Below, piece by piece: positions 48,091 to 60,700 of a stretch of 64,000 bases of DNA (position 1 is its first letter; every line of letters begins with the position of its first letter). The DNA is from Quillaja saponaria. Lineage: Eukaryota; Streptophyta; Magnoliopsida; Fabales; Quillajaceae. The position numbers and the translations under genes are program-made. Location: assembly GCA_029379385.1 (NCBI GenBank), contig CM055611.1:16314062-16378061 (forward strand), in the 5' to 3' direction. The notes below the pieces were generated by a model, which was not told the origin of the DNA, did no database searches, and saw only the letters and a program-made list of their open reading frames with translations.

Positions 48091-49328
48091 TAGCTTGGTA
48101 ATGTTGTGACTTTCTGAGAGTTGTTATGCTCTTCTGACTCTCTTAGAGCTGCTTTTAAAATGTCACAATAATAATGTTTGATAAAATAATATAAAACTGC
48201 TCTCAATAAGTAGAAGTCACAAAATTATGATTAGTTTGGTTGTGACTTTTTTTAGTAAAGGCTAAGGTTATTTTAGGTTTTAAACTTTTATTAAAGCACC
48301 TTCACTTTATTTTGCGAAGATACTAATTTAATTAAATAAACTTAACCTATTTTAATGCTTCTCAGTCTTTTACCGTCTCTCTCTTCCAAACTTCCTAAAC
48401 CTATTCAGATCAATCACAAAAGGACACTGGCAACTTGCGATTATATACTTGTAACCAATGAAATTATGTCATATTTCAAAGATGATTATCAATAAGATAA
48501 GAAATTATTAACTAAATCAATTATATAACTTGACCAATGAGACATTGACATGTGTTAGCTAACTCTCATTAAAATCTCTACAAAAAGAGAGAGAAAACAC
48601 CAATTATTCAAGTAGACAAGAGGGTTTAGATTTTATTTCAGTTGTCACCAAAATATATTTTTATTCTTGTAAAAAATAAAATAAAGTCAACACTGAATAA
48701 AATATTATGAAATCTTTATAAAAAAAATTTCTATGTCATGATAACTATTATAATTATATCTATCTATCTATCTATACTATTCTAAAAGCCAAAACACCCT
48801 TATAGTGTCCCATGACTTTAACTGATTCACTTTATCATAAATTTTTCTACAATATACTATATTTATAATTTCTTACTCTTTTAAATTAAAGGGTATTTTT
48901 ATCAATTTATTCTATTTAAAAAAAATCTTTTTCAATAACTTCTTAATTCTTATCTATTTTTTAGAGAAAAAAAAAAAAAACCAAGTCTACCCACACCAAA
49001 TTAAAATATTTTAAAAATTAACTAATTAAAAACTTATTCATTCACAATAACTTTTTTGAACAGTTACTTTTTAATTAAAACAACTTATATGTAATTAGCT
49101 GAAAAATATAAATAAATAAAAAACTCTAAACACGCATGTAAGCATGTGATGAGGCTAGTATATATTCACAATTAGAATAATCCTTAAAATATAAAAATTC
49201 TAGTAACATAAACTGAATTTTACAATTTACAATCTTACATTCTTAGAGCGACATGAATATTAATATTAAAATTGACATTTTTGTTATGTTCAAAAAGACA
49301 AATTTTAGTGTTTTGCTAATTAGTTGAG
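48091..49328. other. Intergenic sequence; possible small palindromic element near 48090-48260
   Basis: 48095-48115 (TAGCTTGGTAATGTTGTGAC) and 48205-48250 (GTCACAAAATTATGATTAG) show weak inverted similarity, as in a short MITE, without a clear target duplication. A (ATCT)n run is at 48760-48774. No gene recognised. Confidence 0.3.
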
Positions 49329-50505
49329 TTTTTGGATAAATTGGTCCACTCCCGAAATTTATACTCCAAATGGTAAAACTCAAAACTCAATATCCAAAAT
49401 AGGGTAACTTTTAGAAACCGGATTTTCCAAATCCAGTTTCATCCTCCATGTCAGCGTCTCTCTCTCCACATTGTCCACGGTGGCCATTATTTGAGAATCT
49501 GGATTTTGTAAATCCGGTGAAATGATAATTTATGTAAAGAAATATATTTAAAGTGTATGATATTTTTTTAATTTAAAGTGTATGATAATTTTTAAATTTA
49601 TAGTATGCAATATTTTTTAAACTTAAAGTGTATGATATTTTTTTAATTTATAGTATATGATATTTTTAAATTTTAAATTTATAGTGTATGATAATTTTTG
49701 AATTTATAGTATATGATAAATTTTTAAACTTATTTGAAATGGTCCCATGCTAGTAAAAAGTAAAAACATTAAATAATTTAAAAAATTAATGGAGCACACT
49801 TATATTAATCGAGTGCCATAGGGGTAGCATCTCCTAAATATAAAAATGACTAAATTATATAATTTTTTTCTTTATAATATATATTAGAAATTATTTTAAC
49901 TTTTATAGTTTAAAAAATTAAAATTAATTACTTACAATTTTAAAATTGAGTCAATATGGTATATGTCATCATCTTTCATCCAAAAATTTACTTATTACAT
50001 GGTTATATAAAATAAAATATTTAATTTTTCATTAATTTTTAATTTGATACCAAACATGATTAATATTTAAGAATATCATATACTATAAATTAAAAAAAAA
50101 ATCATACACTTTAAATTCAAAAAATATCATAAACTATAAAATTAAAAATTATCATACACTTTAAAATTTAAAAATATTAGACATTATAAATTCAAAAAAA
50201 ATATCATACACTTTAAATTTAAAAATATCATATACTATAAATTAAAAAAATATCATATATTTTAATTTTTTTCAATAAATTATCATTTAAGCATATTTAC
50301 AGAAATGTTGAGAAACTGGATTTACAAAATCCAGTTTCTCAAAGAATTGCCACCGTGAGTAATGTGGAGAGAGAGAAACTGACATGGAGGTTGAAACCAA
50401 ATTTTGATAATCAGGTTTCTTAAAATTACCCTATTTTAAATAATAAGTTTTGAGTTTTACTATTTGGGATATAAATTTTGAGAATTAGAGCTATTTGTCC
50501 AAAAA
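49329..50505. mobile_element. 1.18 kb palindromic element with arms of about 400 bp
   Basis: The left arm (TTTTTGGATAAATTGG ... AAAATAGGGTAACTTTTAG ... CTCCATGTCAGCGTCTCTCT ... CCACGGTGGCCATT ... GGATTTTGTAAATCCGG) is matched in reverse complement by the right arm ending 50505 (GTCCAAAAA), which carries the same blocks. Inside these, both arms hold AT-rich repeats of about 30 bp (AAAGTGTATGATATTTTTTT and variants) at 49545-49740 and 50090-50270, again mirrored. The middle, about 350 bp (49741-50089), is unpaired. No transposase frame exists. I could not find a convincing target duplication, so the superfamily is open; a decayed Mutator-like or other TIR element is likely. Confidence 0.7.
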
Positions 50506-51623
50506 TTCCTGGTAAGTCTGGAAAGGCAAACTTATAACGAAAGGCATTTCCATTAAGACTGCTCTGCTGGGTCCTCATGAAAGATACATGATGTATAAAA
50601 GTCAAAAACACGTGGCGACTCCTAAGAACGAGAAATTAAATTGTATTTGTCTATTGTGCTTTTTAGATAATAGACTAGACTAGTGACTGGATTCTGGACA
50701 CATCTATATTATATTAAATTTCATCTTGTCAAATTTGTTGAGATTTGTAGTAATGTTAGAACAAAAAAAAAATTTGTTAAATAATGGTACCACTGTAAAT
50801 TAATTTTATTCTTAACTAGGAATTATTATTTTTAAATAAAGTTTTTCTAAATAAATCACCAAAAAACCACTAAGACTTACTCTTTGTCTTCTCACTTAAT
50901 CATTTTCAAATATTTTCCTCACAACTTATTATTATTCATCAAGTTAATAATAAATATCTAATATATTTTAATGATAAATTCAATTAAAAAAGAAAGTGCA
51001 GATTAAGAACAAATAGGCTAGTGTAAACTTTAATTAAAATTCCTTTAAAATTTACAATTTCTCCCGTTTCACACCAAATATATTAAAGTTCATCTTTAGT
51101 CAGTACCACATTAATTGTTGTTTATCCTTAATTAGTATTTTTTTTTTTTTATAAATATTTGTACTTAAATAAATTGATAAAAATAACCTCAAATACTTAC
51201 CCTTCTCGCTTAATCTACTTAAAATATCATACTTTTAACTTATTATTGTTTATTTAATCAATCAATAAATATCTTTGATTTTTGTATATATATTTATTTT
51301 TCATTAGATGCAAAATTTTTATTTAATAATTTTGTTATTTAATATAACAACAATATTTAAAATAAAAAATTTATGGTTGTTTAAGATATATTTACTAATT
51401 TTGTTATATATGAAGTGGAGTTGATTATGACAGCTTTAATGAACAGAGGCCCACAAAGAAAAGCCCAACTAGGTTGCCATCCACAAAAATTTTTGTTATA
51501 TATCTTCAGAATACTTATTAAAAAAGAATAAATTAATTATACATGTTTTCATTTCACATTTTTCTCTCTCTTTATGTTATATTCATGATTTGAAAATGGA
51601 GGAATTTGTTCAATTAAATCTGC

Positions 51624-51810
51624 AAAAATATAGTAGGGTTAGTCGGATGGTTAAAAAATATGATCTTTTTTACTGATATTTTGGGTTCAAATCCCCTTTA
51701 CGATATTGTGGATCAGTGAAATAATTAGTCGAATTGTATGTATGCTAACTAGGACACACCTAATCGCTAAATAAAAAAAAATTAATTCTTATTTTGATAC
51801 GAAACCGTAT
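51624..51810 (+). mobile_element. tRNA-derived SINE, 187 bp, with 12 bp target duplication
   Basis: AATTAAATCTGC (51612-51623) and AATTAAATCCGC (51811-51822) flank it, one mismatch in 12. The duplicate at 22563-22580 reads CAATTAAATCCG straight on, so it is the empty site. Inside, GGTTAGTCGGATGGTTAAAA is a box A-like start, and GGGTTCAAATCCCC (51688-51701) is a near-perfect tRNA box B. An A-rich tract (AAATAAAAAAAAATT) lies near the 3' end, as in plant SINEs. Confidence 0.8.
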
Positions 51811-51937
51811 AATTAAATCCGCTAACATGTTGGGTTTAAAAAGAGAAATGCATATTTGCTTGTATCACTTAGGGGGAATGAGATATGAACACAATTTCAT
51901 CCTCTCCAAATAGTGTATTTATTTATTATTATTAATT

Positions 51938-53637
51938 GGCTAGATTATATTTTTTGTTCCTGTAATTTGATTCAAAATTCACTTTAGTACTTATCTTTCA
52001 ATTTGTTGCAATTAGATTCCTCTAATTATAAAACATGGTAATTAGAACTTTTTAATTATAAAATTATTACAATTGGATACTTACCATCACCTTTCATCTA
52101 AATTAACTTTGATGGAGGTGACATGGATAGACAGAGGTGATGTGGCATGAAGACATATGATATGCTTTAATCACATGACATAATAGACCAATAAAAAATT
52201 GTCATGTGACTTAAATTTAAAATTTTTTAAAATAATTTAATTTATATTTTAAAAAATTAAATATTCAAAAATTAAAATATAAACTCAATTAGAAAACAAC
52301 CCAAATTTTTTTAAAAAAAAAAAAAAAAACATAAAAATCATCCCACCAGATCTGGAAATGGGATGAAGATGCATATGCAGATTTGGGGATGGGGATGAAG
52401 ATGCCGACTTAGGGGTGGGTATAAGGATGAAGATGCAAATCTAGAGATGGGGATGAAAATGCAGATCTTGGGATGAGGATGAAAACACGCATATTTGAGG
52501 ATGAAGACAAACTGACCATTCCTTCCCTTTCATCTTCATCGTTGTTATTGTTGTTGTCGATCACGAAAAGATAAACTGAGACATGTTAAGACTGCATTTT
52601 GTTGCTGATTATGGAGCTGAGAGAGGTCTATAAATTGAGGAGGTTGCGAACGATATTGAATCTGTCAACTATTGGAGGAATAGCCACTGTTTTGTTTTGC
52701 TTCTGCATTCATTTGTTCCAACCCATTACCTTCCTTTCTTTATTATTTAGCCACAGGCATAATTAATAACGGTTTGAATTTGAGTTTCATATTCCCAAAT
52801 TTAACAATGAATTGCTATTTTCTGTATCCTTATCGACTTGACCATTAAGTTATATCACATAAATTATGTGTGTTCTGCATAAACCCACTTCAAAATTCAT
52901 GATTGGGTCAGAGTTTTAGTAATTTTCATGTACTGTTCCAGAGGAGAATTGAATTTGGTGTTGTTCCATGATTATATTTAGGTGTCCATGCACAACATTT
53001 ATGTCTTTCTTTTCTTTTTTCAATTTTTCATTTTCTAGAATTTTAGCAAGTTGGGGAAGATCTTTGAAAGCAATAGAAGCCACTGGTTATTCTGTAAGCA
53101 TTTGAAGTCAAAAAAAAAAAGAAGATAATAACTAGGGTTATTGGTATATTTGAATTTTAAAAATGTGTGATTGGTAATTGTAAAAGGCATATGATGGATG
53201 TTAAAAAATTGGAAGGGTTTTCACCATGATTCATATTCAGATTGGAACAAGTTTCTCATTCTATCATATTGAGAGAGATTGTTTTGCAAAAAGTTTGGGA
53301 AGGGAAAGTTGGGAGGAAGATGGATTTTTCAGTTTTATTAATTTAATTTAATAATTTAATATTTTTGATTTATTTTATTTTCATTTTTTATATTTATAAA
53401 AAAATCACGTGTCAATTTATTATTCGTCATAGCCATGTCATTAGTCACATATTTTTCATTTACTTCCATATGTCCTCGTCACCTCCGTCAAATCAAAGTT
53501 AATTTAAGTAGAAAGTGACGATAGGGGACTCAATTGGAGCAATTTTATAATTTTAAGGATCCAATTATAACAAGATGACTAATAGTGACCAAAGTGAAAT
53601 TTGAGTAAAATTACAGGGGCCAAAAGTGTAGTTTAGG
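51938..53637. mobile_element. Mutator-like element, 1.7 kb, non-autonomous, 9 bp target duplication
   Basis: TTATTAATT at 51929-51937 and TTATTAATT at 53638-53646 are identical 9-mers. The ends are long imperfect inverted repeats of about 330 bp: left CTAGATTATATTTTTTGTTC, then CCTGTAATTTGATTCAAAAT, TTAACTTTGATGGAGGTGAC and GACATATG; right, in reverse complement, CCTAAACTACACTTTTGGCC, CCTGTAATTTTACTC, TTAACTTTGATTTGACGGAG and GACATATG. Both features are typical of Mutator-like elements. The 1 kb interior has no transposase. It holds a GATGAAGATG-rich minisatellite (52355-52500) and a less AT-rich stretch (52540-53110) that could be captured host sequence, including a TTTTCTAG-type acceptor at about 53031-53038. 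Confidence 0.85.
52355..52505 (+). repeat. Minisatellite, unit about 27 bp, inside the Mutator-like element
   Basis: Variants of GGGGATGAAGATGCAGAT recur about five times (GGAAATGGGATGAAGATGCA, GGGGATGAAGATGCCGAC, AGGATGAAGATGCAAATC, GGGGATGAAAATGCAGAT). Confidence 0.75.
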
Positions 53638-54894
53638 TTATTAATTTGTCCATTTCTCTTTGAAATAGATTCTTTGAGTACACATGAGAGGATTGGATCT
53701 GGAAACACTATGTGAATGAATGATTTATGATGGAGAGCGGGATGGGTCCTAGACTCACGTAGATTTGTGTGCTTTTATTTATTTTTATTTTTATATCTCA
53801 AATTACAATCGTTTTAGGAATGGTTTAAATGTTTAATTATTTGTGTTATCACAAGAAAGAGCAGCTACACTCTAAAGAGAAAAAGACACTAAAAATTGAT
53901 AATCATCTAAAGACATTTTTCAGAATAATAATGATAATATGCATCACATCATATATTACAAATGTTGTTTTATTTTTTATTTATTTGCTCATATAACATT
54001 AAAAATTTATTATTGTTTTTAATACAATTTCATATTAAATGAGAAATTTTCACCTGCATATGGATTTATTTTTTAGATTTCTATATTTTGGAAAAATCAA
54101 CAACAACTAGCTTGTTGATATTAATATTATTTTTTTAAGTAAATTACATTCTTCTTTTTTGAGATTTACTAAAATCTAAAATTTGGAATATATGACACTC
54201 ACCTCTCTTGAATTTATAAAAAGCTAACGATGTTAAAAATAATTTGAGAAAAAAATACTTGAACAATACTAAATTTTTCTTCAAAATAAGTGCTAAATAC
54301 TTTTTTTTTTCTTATTGTACCCTCTATTTTTACTTATTTTCCTTCATAGCAATGCATTATGTTAAATTTAATTTTATATTATGTACACATAATAATTTGA
54401 TGTCAAATAAGAAATAAATAAATAATAAATGCTTAAATAAATACTAAAAAGGAAATAAAAATAGTCTATTATAAGCTTCTTTTATTTATTTATTTTAGTT
54501 TTTTTTTTAATCCAATCTAAGTCTTGAAATTATGTCAGGATCATCTGAGTAGGCTGCGTCAATCTAGGTCAACTGCAATTCCAAATTTTAGGCCTAATCC
54601 GGCCTGTTACAAATATTTTTTCAATAGTAATTTATATATTAAATAACACTATAATCATGATCAACTATTCTAATAAATGTAATAAAATTTTTATCTGTAG
54701 AAACTTACAAGTGCTTTTGTAAAGTTAAAAAATTTCTTTGTTTATTGAATATTGATCGTGCATTGATTTATACTCTAAGAATAAATTCAATAATTATTAT
54801 CATAACAACTTACAAAAATAGATAGAAGAAGTATGCTTTATTGAAATTACACACTAGTCAAAAAGAAGATTATTTTCACCCCTGCTTACAATGT

Positions 54895-55035
54895 TCAAAA
54901 GTCGTAGGGGCATACCTACATTGGCCTCTATAATTAACAAGATCAATTGCATAACAACACATAATTAGTCACATGAAAAGACTCATTCAATTAATAATTA
55001 GTAAAAAAAATCATCAAAATTAAGGATTTTTCTAA
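54895..55035 (+). repeat. Fragment of the 438 bp repeat left of the viral insertion
   Basis: CATACCTACATTGGCC, AACAAGATCAATTGCATAAC, AACACATAATTAGTCACATG and GACTCATTCAATTAATAATT follow the order of the 438 bp repeat. The repeat therefore lies on both sides of the viral sequence. Confidence 0.65.
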
Positions 55036-57711
55036 CGGGTGCTATTACAATAAACTAAGTTTTCGATACCCTTCACAGAGAAGATATCATCTTCTCAAAT
55101 AGAGTCTTCAGGATTCTATCATGTTGACCAGGTTGTGTTCTGCTACACTGTTTAATGAATAGGCCCCACCACTTCCATTGTCTTCTTCTGTTGTTCTATC
55201 AATAATGTCTTGCTCATAGTTTGCATCAGAAGCCAAATCTTTTAGTTCGTCTATTTCCATGTGCTGGATTTTTTCAAATATTTGATCACACAGGTTTAGT
55301 TGATCTTTTTACCTTTTATAATTAATAAGAAGTCTTGTTGCAAAAAAAAATTTCTCATCGATTATGGAAAAATAATCTTCACTTATGACATAATTAAGAG
55401 TTTTGACTAATTGTCGAAGACTTCTAATATAATACTGATCTCTTGTTATAACATTTCTTGCTCCTAGTGCTTCATCAGTATTAGATAAATCAAAATCATG
55501 ATCAGCAATCTTGCTTAGAATCCAAATCTAATATGGCTGATAGAATTTTTCTCTTTAAAAGTATCCCATCATGCTAGTAATTTTAAGAGTGTACATTTGA
55601 TCTGTATCTTCTTCCATAATGGTGTAGGAAATCATAGGTTTAAGGAAGGTGCACAATTCTATACTTTATCAAATCTTTGTTTTTCAAAGATTACAGTTTT
55701 TACAAATTCTATTTCAACACTTTCTATGCCTAATGTTTCAAAGGATGCACAAAAGGTCAATTTTAGAATATTTATTATATCCTAATAATCATTAATAAAA
55801 ATATTGAAGAAAATTGTTCTGATTTCTCTTGTAACTTGAAATAATGAGCATTGTCTATACTGTTTGTAATTTGAAAAGATAATTATGTTGGGAGAATCAT
55901 CTTAGCTTTTTCATATGAGCTAATTCTCTTGAATTTTTGAAATATTAGATCATCATCTCGCTGACTATCCAATAGTTTTGATAGTTCAAGAATAGAGTTA
56001 ATTTGTTCAAATTAACTTCTTTATCCTACTGAACTTCTTTCAGTACTTTTTTAGCTAAGACTTTGAAATTTTTAAAGATATTAACTTGATTAGCTAATTC
56101 TTCTGACAGTTTTCCTATATATTTTTGAAAAATTGTTTCTTTTTAACAATATGGGATTTCCAGACACCATTTAAAGGTTCATATATAGTTTCTGATCCAG
56201 AATTGTAGAAATATGAAACTTATTTAGTTTCTTCTTTCTTTTCTTCAGCAATAAGTTTTTTAGCATTTTGCACTGTGTGTGAAAAGTCTTGGACTAACTC
56301 ATTGGATTTTATGCATATTGAATATAATGGTGTGGAAGATAAGCCATGAGCTGATGTGGTTGATAGTAGCCACTATACCTTGGCTGTGGAAGGAAATTTG
56401 TATACGCTAGATGCATAAGCTAGATAAAAGGGAATCTAGAAGCATTAGAGGACTGTCCGTTTTTAGGATTGTCCTTCGATTTTGGTCTAATTGTATATCA
56501 ATCTCTCGAAACTTCTACTAAAAGTTTTTTATCTTTATCCTTCTTTGGCTGACTTATGTCTGCTCAGGATATTTGCAATAAAATTTTTGTTACTTTTGAT
56601 ATGTTCTATATCAAAAGGGTATTGTCATATAAAATTATACCATCTAATTCTTCTTGAATTTTCTTCTCCCTTTCTGGATTTAGGAAAATTTCTTATAGCC
56701 TGATTATTAGTTTTGATATGAAGTTTATCTGGTGCTAGATATATATGAAATCTTTTTAGACCATTTTTTATGGCTAAAAGTTTTTTTTCATAAATTATAT
56801 AATTAATTTCATTGGGCTTAAATTTTCTTGAATTATAGCCATAAATTTTTTCTTCATTATCTACTACTGCTTTTAATACTACTCCCCAGTGTTCATAACT
56901 GACATCATTTTCTAATATTAATTTATCTCATTCTTCAGGAAAATAAATAGTAGGTAATTTTTTTTATTTCACTTTTAATTTTCTTAACTAAAGTAGAATC
57001 TTTTTCTTCCCAAAAGAATTGTTCATTCATTTTTAGTTTTTCTAATTAAGGTTCTTCCATTTTGGATAAATCCTTTATAAAATTTCTACCATAATTTAGA
57101 ATTCCTATAAATTTTGTAGTTGTTTTTTTATCTACAATTTCATTAGGAAAATCTAATATTTTTGTAAGTATATGATCTTGTAACTTGATCCCTTTTGGAC
57201 TTAAGTTTAATCCTAAGAATTCTATATTTGTTTTTTCAACTTCTATTTTCTTAGGAATCAAGATAGTTTCATGTTTTATGAAAAAATCTCTTGTTCTAAA
57301 TGCTTCTTATGTTCTTTTTCTGTTTAATAATATATATATATATATATATATCATCTATATAAACAATAAAAAAATCTTTAACATTTTGAAAAATAATATC
57401 CATCCAATTTGGAAAAATTTGTGGCATTAAATAGACCAAATGGCATAATAGTCCATTGATAATGTCTATATAGAGCACTAAAAGATGTCAAGGGTTTGAC
57501 TCTTCAGTTAGCTTTAATAGCCAAAAACCTTACTTACAATGAAACTTACTAAAATATTTAGCTTGTCTTGTTTGATTAACAAGAACAACTTTCCTAGGTA
57601 TAAAATAACCATTAAATTCAATATTTTGATATAATCTCTTGTAATTAAAAACCATTCAAGCTTTTCCTCTTTTAATTTTAGAATGGTTTCTTACCATAAA
57701 AGCAGGACTAG
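55036..57711 (-). pseudogene. Endogenous caulimovirid (plant pararetrovirus) fragment: RT, RNase H and a downstream region
   Basis: On the minus strand from 57711 come reverse transcriptase remnants: the catalytic box YIDD at 57361-57350 in the open frame 57478-57296, then a 71-codon frame 57261-57046 with EFLGLNLSPKGIKL and FIGILNYGRNFIKDLSK, the thumb/connection region typical of Caulimoviridae. RNase H-like remnants follow, from about 57040 to 56640, with many stops. 56600-55036 continues as damaged frames of unassigned product, which would be a downstream viral gene. The upstream movement, coat and protease regions are absent. Stops and shifts are dense, so it cannot encode function. No LTRs flank it, which also favours a pararetrovirus over a gypsy element. 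The genus is not assigned. Confidence 0.8.
57329..57350. repeat. (TA)n microsatellite abutting the viral YIDD codons
   Basis: A TA run starts exactly where the codons for the reverse transcriptase active site end (minus strand) and replaces the residues that should follow with alternating Tyr-Ile codons. Confidence 0.9.
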
Positions 57712-60700
57712 TTATGTGCCACCACTTTGGATCCATAATTGTTTTTTGTTAGTTGGAGTGGCTTGATTCAGCTTTAGTCTCTAATAGTCATACGTTAAAC
57801 AATCATCTCATTTGTTATGTGCAACCACTTTGTATCCATAATTGTTTTTTGTTTGTTTGTAAGGATTGTATATGAGCATTTGTAGCCTAGCCCTATGTAA
57901 CAAGATCAATTGCATAACAACAATTAAGTCACATAGGAAGACTCATTCAATTGATAATTAGTATTGCCAACTTCCTGACAAGAAGACATGTGGTGGTTAT
58001 CTAATTAACCCCACAACTATTAATAGGGAGAGAGGGAAAACAACTTCAATATTAATTATGATATGTTGAGTAGAGATGGCGACAAAATTTTAATTACTTG
58101 AAATTAGATTTAACAAAATTGTCAGACTGGGGTAGATCTTGATCTTATCTAATTCATTTGCATACCTAATTACAATGACTAATTTAATAGTCTGAGTGGA
58201 CTGATTCAACTTCAGTCTCTAATAGTCACACGTTAAACAATAATCTCATTTATTATGTGCAACCACTTTGGATCCATAATTGTTTTTTATTTGTTTGTAA
58301 TGATCATACATGAACATCTGTAGCCCAACCCTATATAACAAGATCAATTACATAACAACACTTAAGTCATGTAGGAAGACTCATTCAATTGACAATTTGT
58401 ATTGTCAACTTCCAAATAAGGAGAAATGTGATGGTTATCTAATTAATCCCACAACCATTAATATGGAGAGAGGGAAAACAACTTCAATATTAATTATGAT
58501 ATGTTGATTTCAGATCACGATTAAATTTTAATTACTTGAGATTAGAATTAACAAAATTGTCAGATTGAGTTAGATCTTGATCTTATCTACCTCATCTGCA
58601 TACCAACTTACAATAACTAATTTTTAGTAGTCGGAGTGGCCTGATTTAACTTTAGTTTCTAATAGTCATACATTAAACAATCATCTCATTTATTATGTGC
58701 AACCACTTTGGATCCATAATTGTTTTCTGTTTGTTTGTAAGGATTGTACATGAGCATTTGTAGCCCAGTCCTATGTAACAAGATTAATTGTGCAACAACA
58801 CTTAAGTCATGTGGGAAGACTCATTCAATTGATAACTATATTTAAGTATATTGTTACTAAAGGATAAATATGGATATAATTATTAGAGAGGAAGAGATAC
58901 AAAAAATTACAAACATATTTGTCATTTTTAAAAATATATTAGCAATAATATATATCTCTTAAGTCTTACAATTATTTAATTTTTTTTTTTTTAAGTTAAT
59001 ATGCTCATGCAAGATGACCAAATTAAAAATTTATTATTATCTTTAATAAAATTTTATATTGATGCGAAAAATATTACCTTCATATAAACATATTCTCTCA
59101 ATCAAAAAATAAACATACTCTCCAGATTTTATATTTGGAAAAATCATCAACAACTAGTTAATTTGTTTGGATATCAATGTTTTTTTTTTATTATAATATT
59201 TTTGAATTTTAATAACAAATTCTAGTTTCTATTAAAAATAATAATTCATGAATGGTTCATAAAAACATTGATGATTGAAAACGATGTATGTTTTAGATAA
59301 AATATTATCTATGTCAAAGAAAAAAAAGAAAAAGGACTTGTTAGTAAAAATCGAAAAAAAAAAAAAGACTATGTTGACTAGTCGAGATCAATGTAATAGA
59401 TTATTTTCATTGACCTTGCACCATAATCATGCGCGTCCATTTACCTCAAAAGGTTGACCAAGTGGTCAAGGTCAATGTACTTCTTTCATTAATATTCGAA
59501 TCTCTTGGGATATCAAGCCATGAGGAATAAAATTCGCATAAATGCCTTAGTTCCGATGACTGGCCTGCCTTTGATTGAATCGATAAAGTAAATTAGTTCA
59601 GTTGGGCGTAATAAATTTACAAAATTGACTATTCAAGACACTTGAGGGTTTGAGCTCAATGTGTAGGTGTCTACATGACATCTAAATTATATTAAATTAA
59701 ATTAAATTATGATAAGTTGAGTTGAGATCGCGATTAAATTTTAATTACTTGAAACTAGTTTTAACAAAATTTTCAGATTGGGTTAGATCTTGATCTTATC
59801 TCATTCATTTACATACCTACTTACAATGACTAATTAAGTAGTCGGAGCGGCCTAATTCAACATCAATCTCTAATAGTCACACGTTAAACAATCATCTCAT
59901 TTATTATGTGCAACCACTTTGGATCCATAATTGTTTTTTCTTTGTTTGTAAGGATCGTACATGAGCATTTGTAGCCCAGCCCTATGTAACAAGACCAATT
60001 GCGTAAGAACACTTAAGTCACATGGGAAGACTCATTCAATTGATAATTAGTATGGTCAACTTCTTGATAAAGAGAAATTTCGTAATTATCTAATTAACCC
60101 TAAAACCATTAATATAGAGAGAGGGAAAACAAATTCAATATTAATTATGATATGTTGAGTTGAGATCGCAATTAAATTTTAATTACTTGAAATTAGATTT
60201 AACAAAATTGTCAGACTGGGTTAGAGCTAGATCTTATCTAGTTCATCTACATACCTACTCACAAAGACTAATTTAATAGTCGAAGTGGCCTGATTCAACT
60301 TTAGTCTCTAATAGTCATACGTTAAACAATCATCTCATTTATTATGTGTAACCACTTTAGATCCATAATTGTATTTTGTTTGTTTGTATGGATCGTACAT
60401 GGGCATTTGTAGCCCAGCCCTATGTAACAAGATCAATTGTGAAACAACACTTAAGTCACGTGGGAAGACTCATTCAATTGATAATTAGTATGGTCAACTT
60501 CCTAATAAAGAGAAATTTGGTAATTATCTAATTAACCTTAAAACCATTAATATAGAGAGAGGGAAAACAAATTCAATATTAATTATGATATGTTGAGTTG
60601 AGATCGCAATTAAATTTTAATTACTTGAAATTAGATTTAACAAAATTTTCAGACTGGGTTAGATCTTGAACTTATCTAGTTCATCTGCATACCTACTTAC

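Larger units (their letters stand above)
50506..54900. repeat. Segmental duplication, copy 2 (partner 40860-43330), with insertions
   Basis: Landmarks are shared with 40860-43330 as listed there. Insertions in this copy are the SINE at 51624-51810 and the Mutator-like element at 51938-53637. An extra direct repeat (50865-51000 and 51180-51300: ACTTACTCTTTGTCTTCTC-type block) lies within it. The 120 bp insert of the partner is absent at 54173. Confidence 0.75.

Noticed and set aside
48760..48774. (ATCT)n run as a CRISPR-like or regulatory array
   Set aside because: A short microsatellite only; CRISPR arrays are not expected in plant nuclear DNA.
51688..51701. A tRNA gene at the box B match
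   Set aside because: No acceptor, D or anticodon stem can be formed; the context (A-rich tail, target duplication) shows a SINE.
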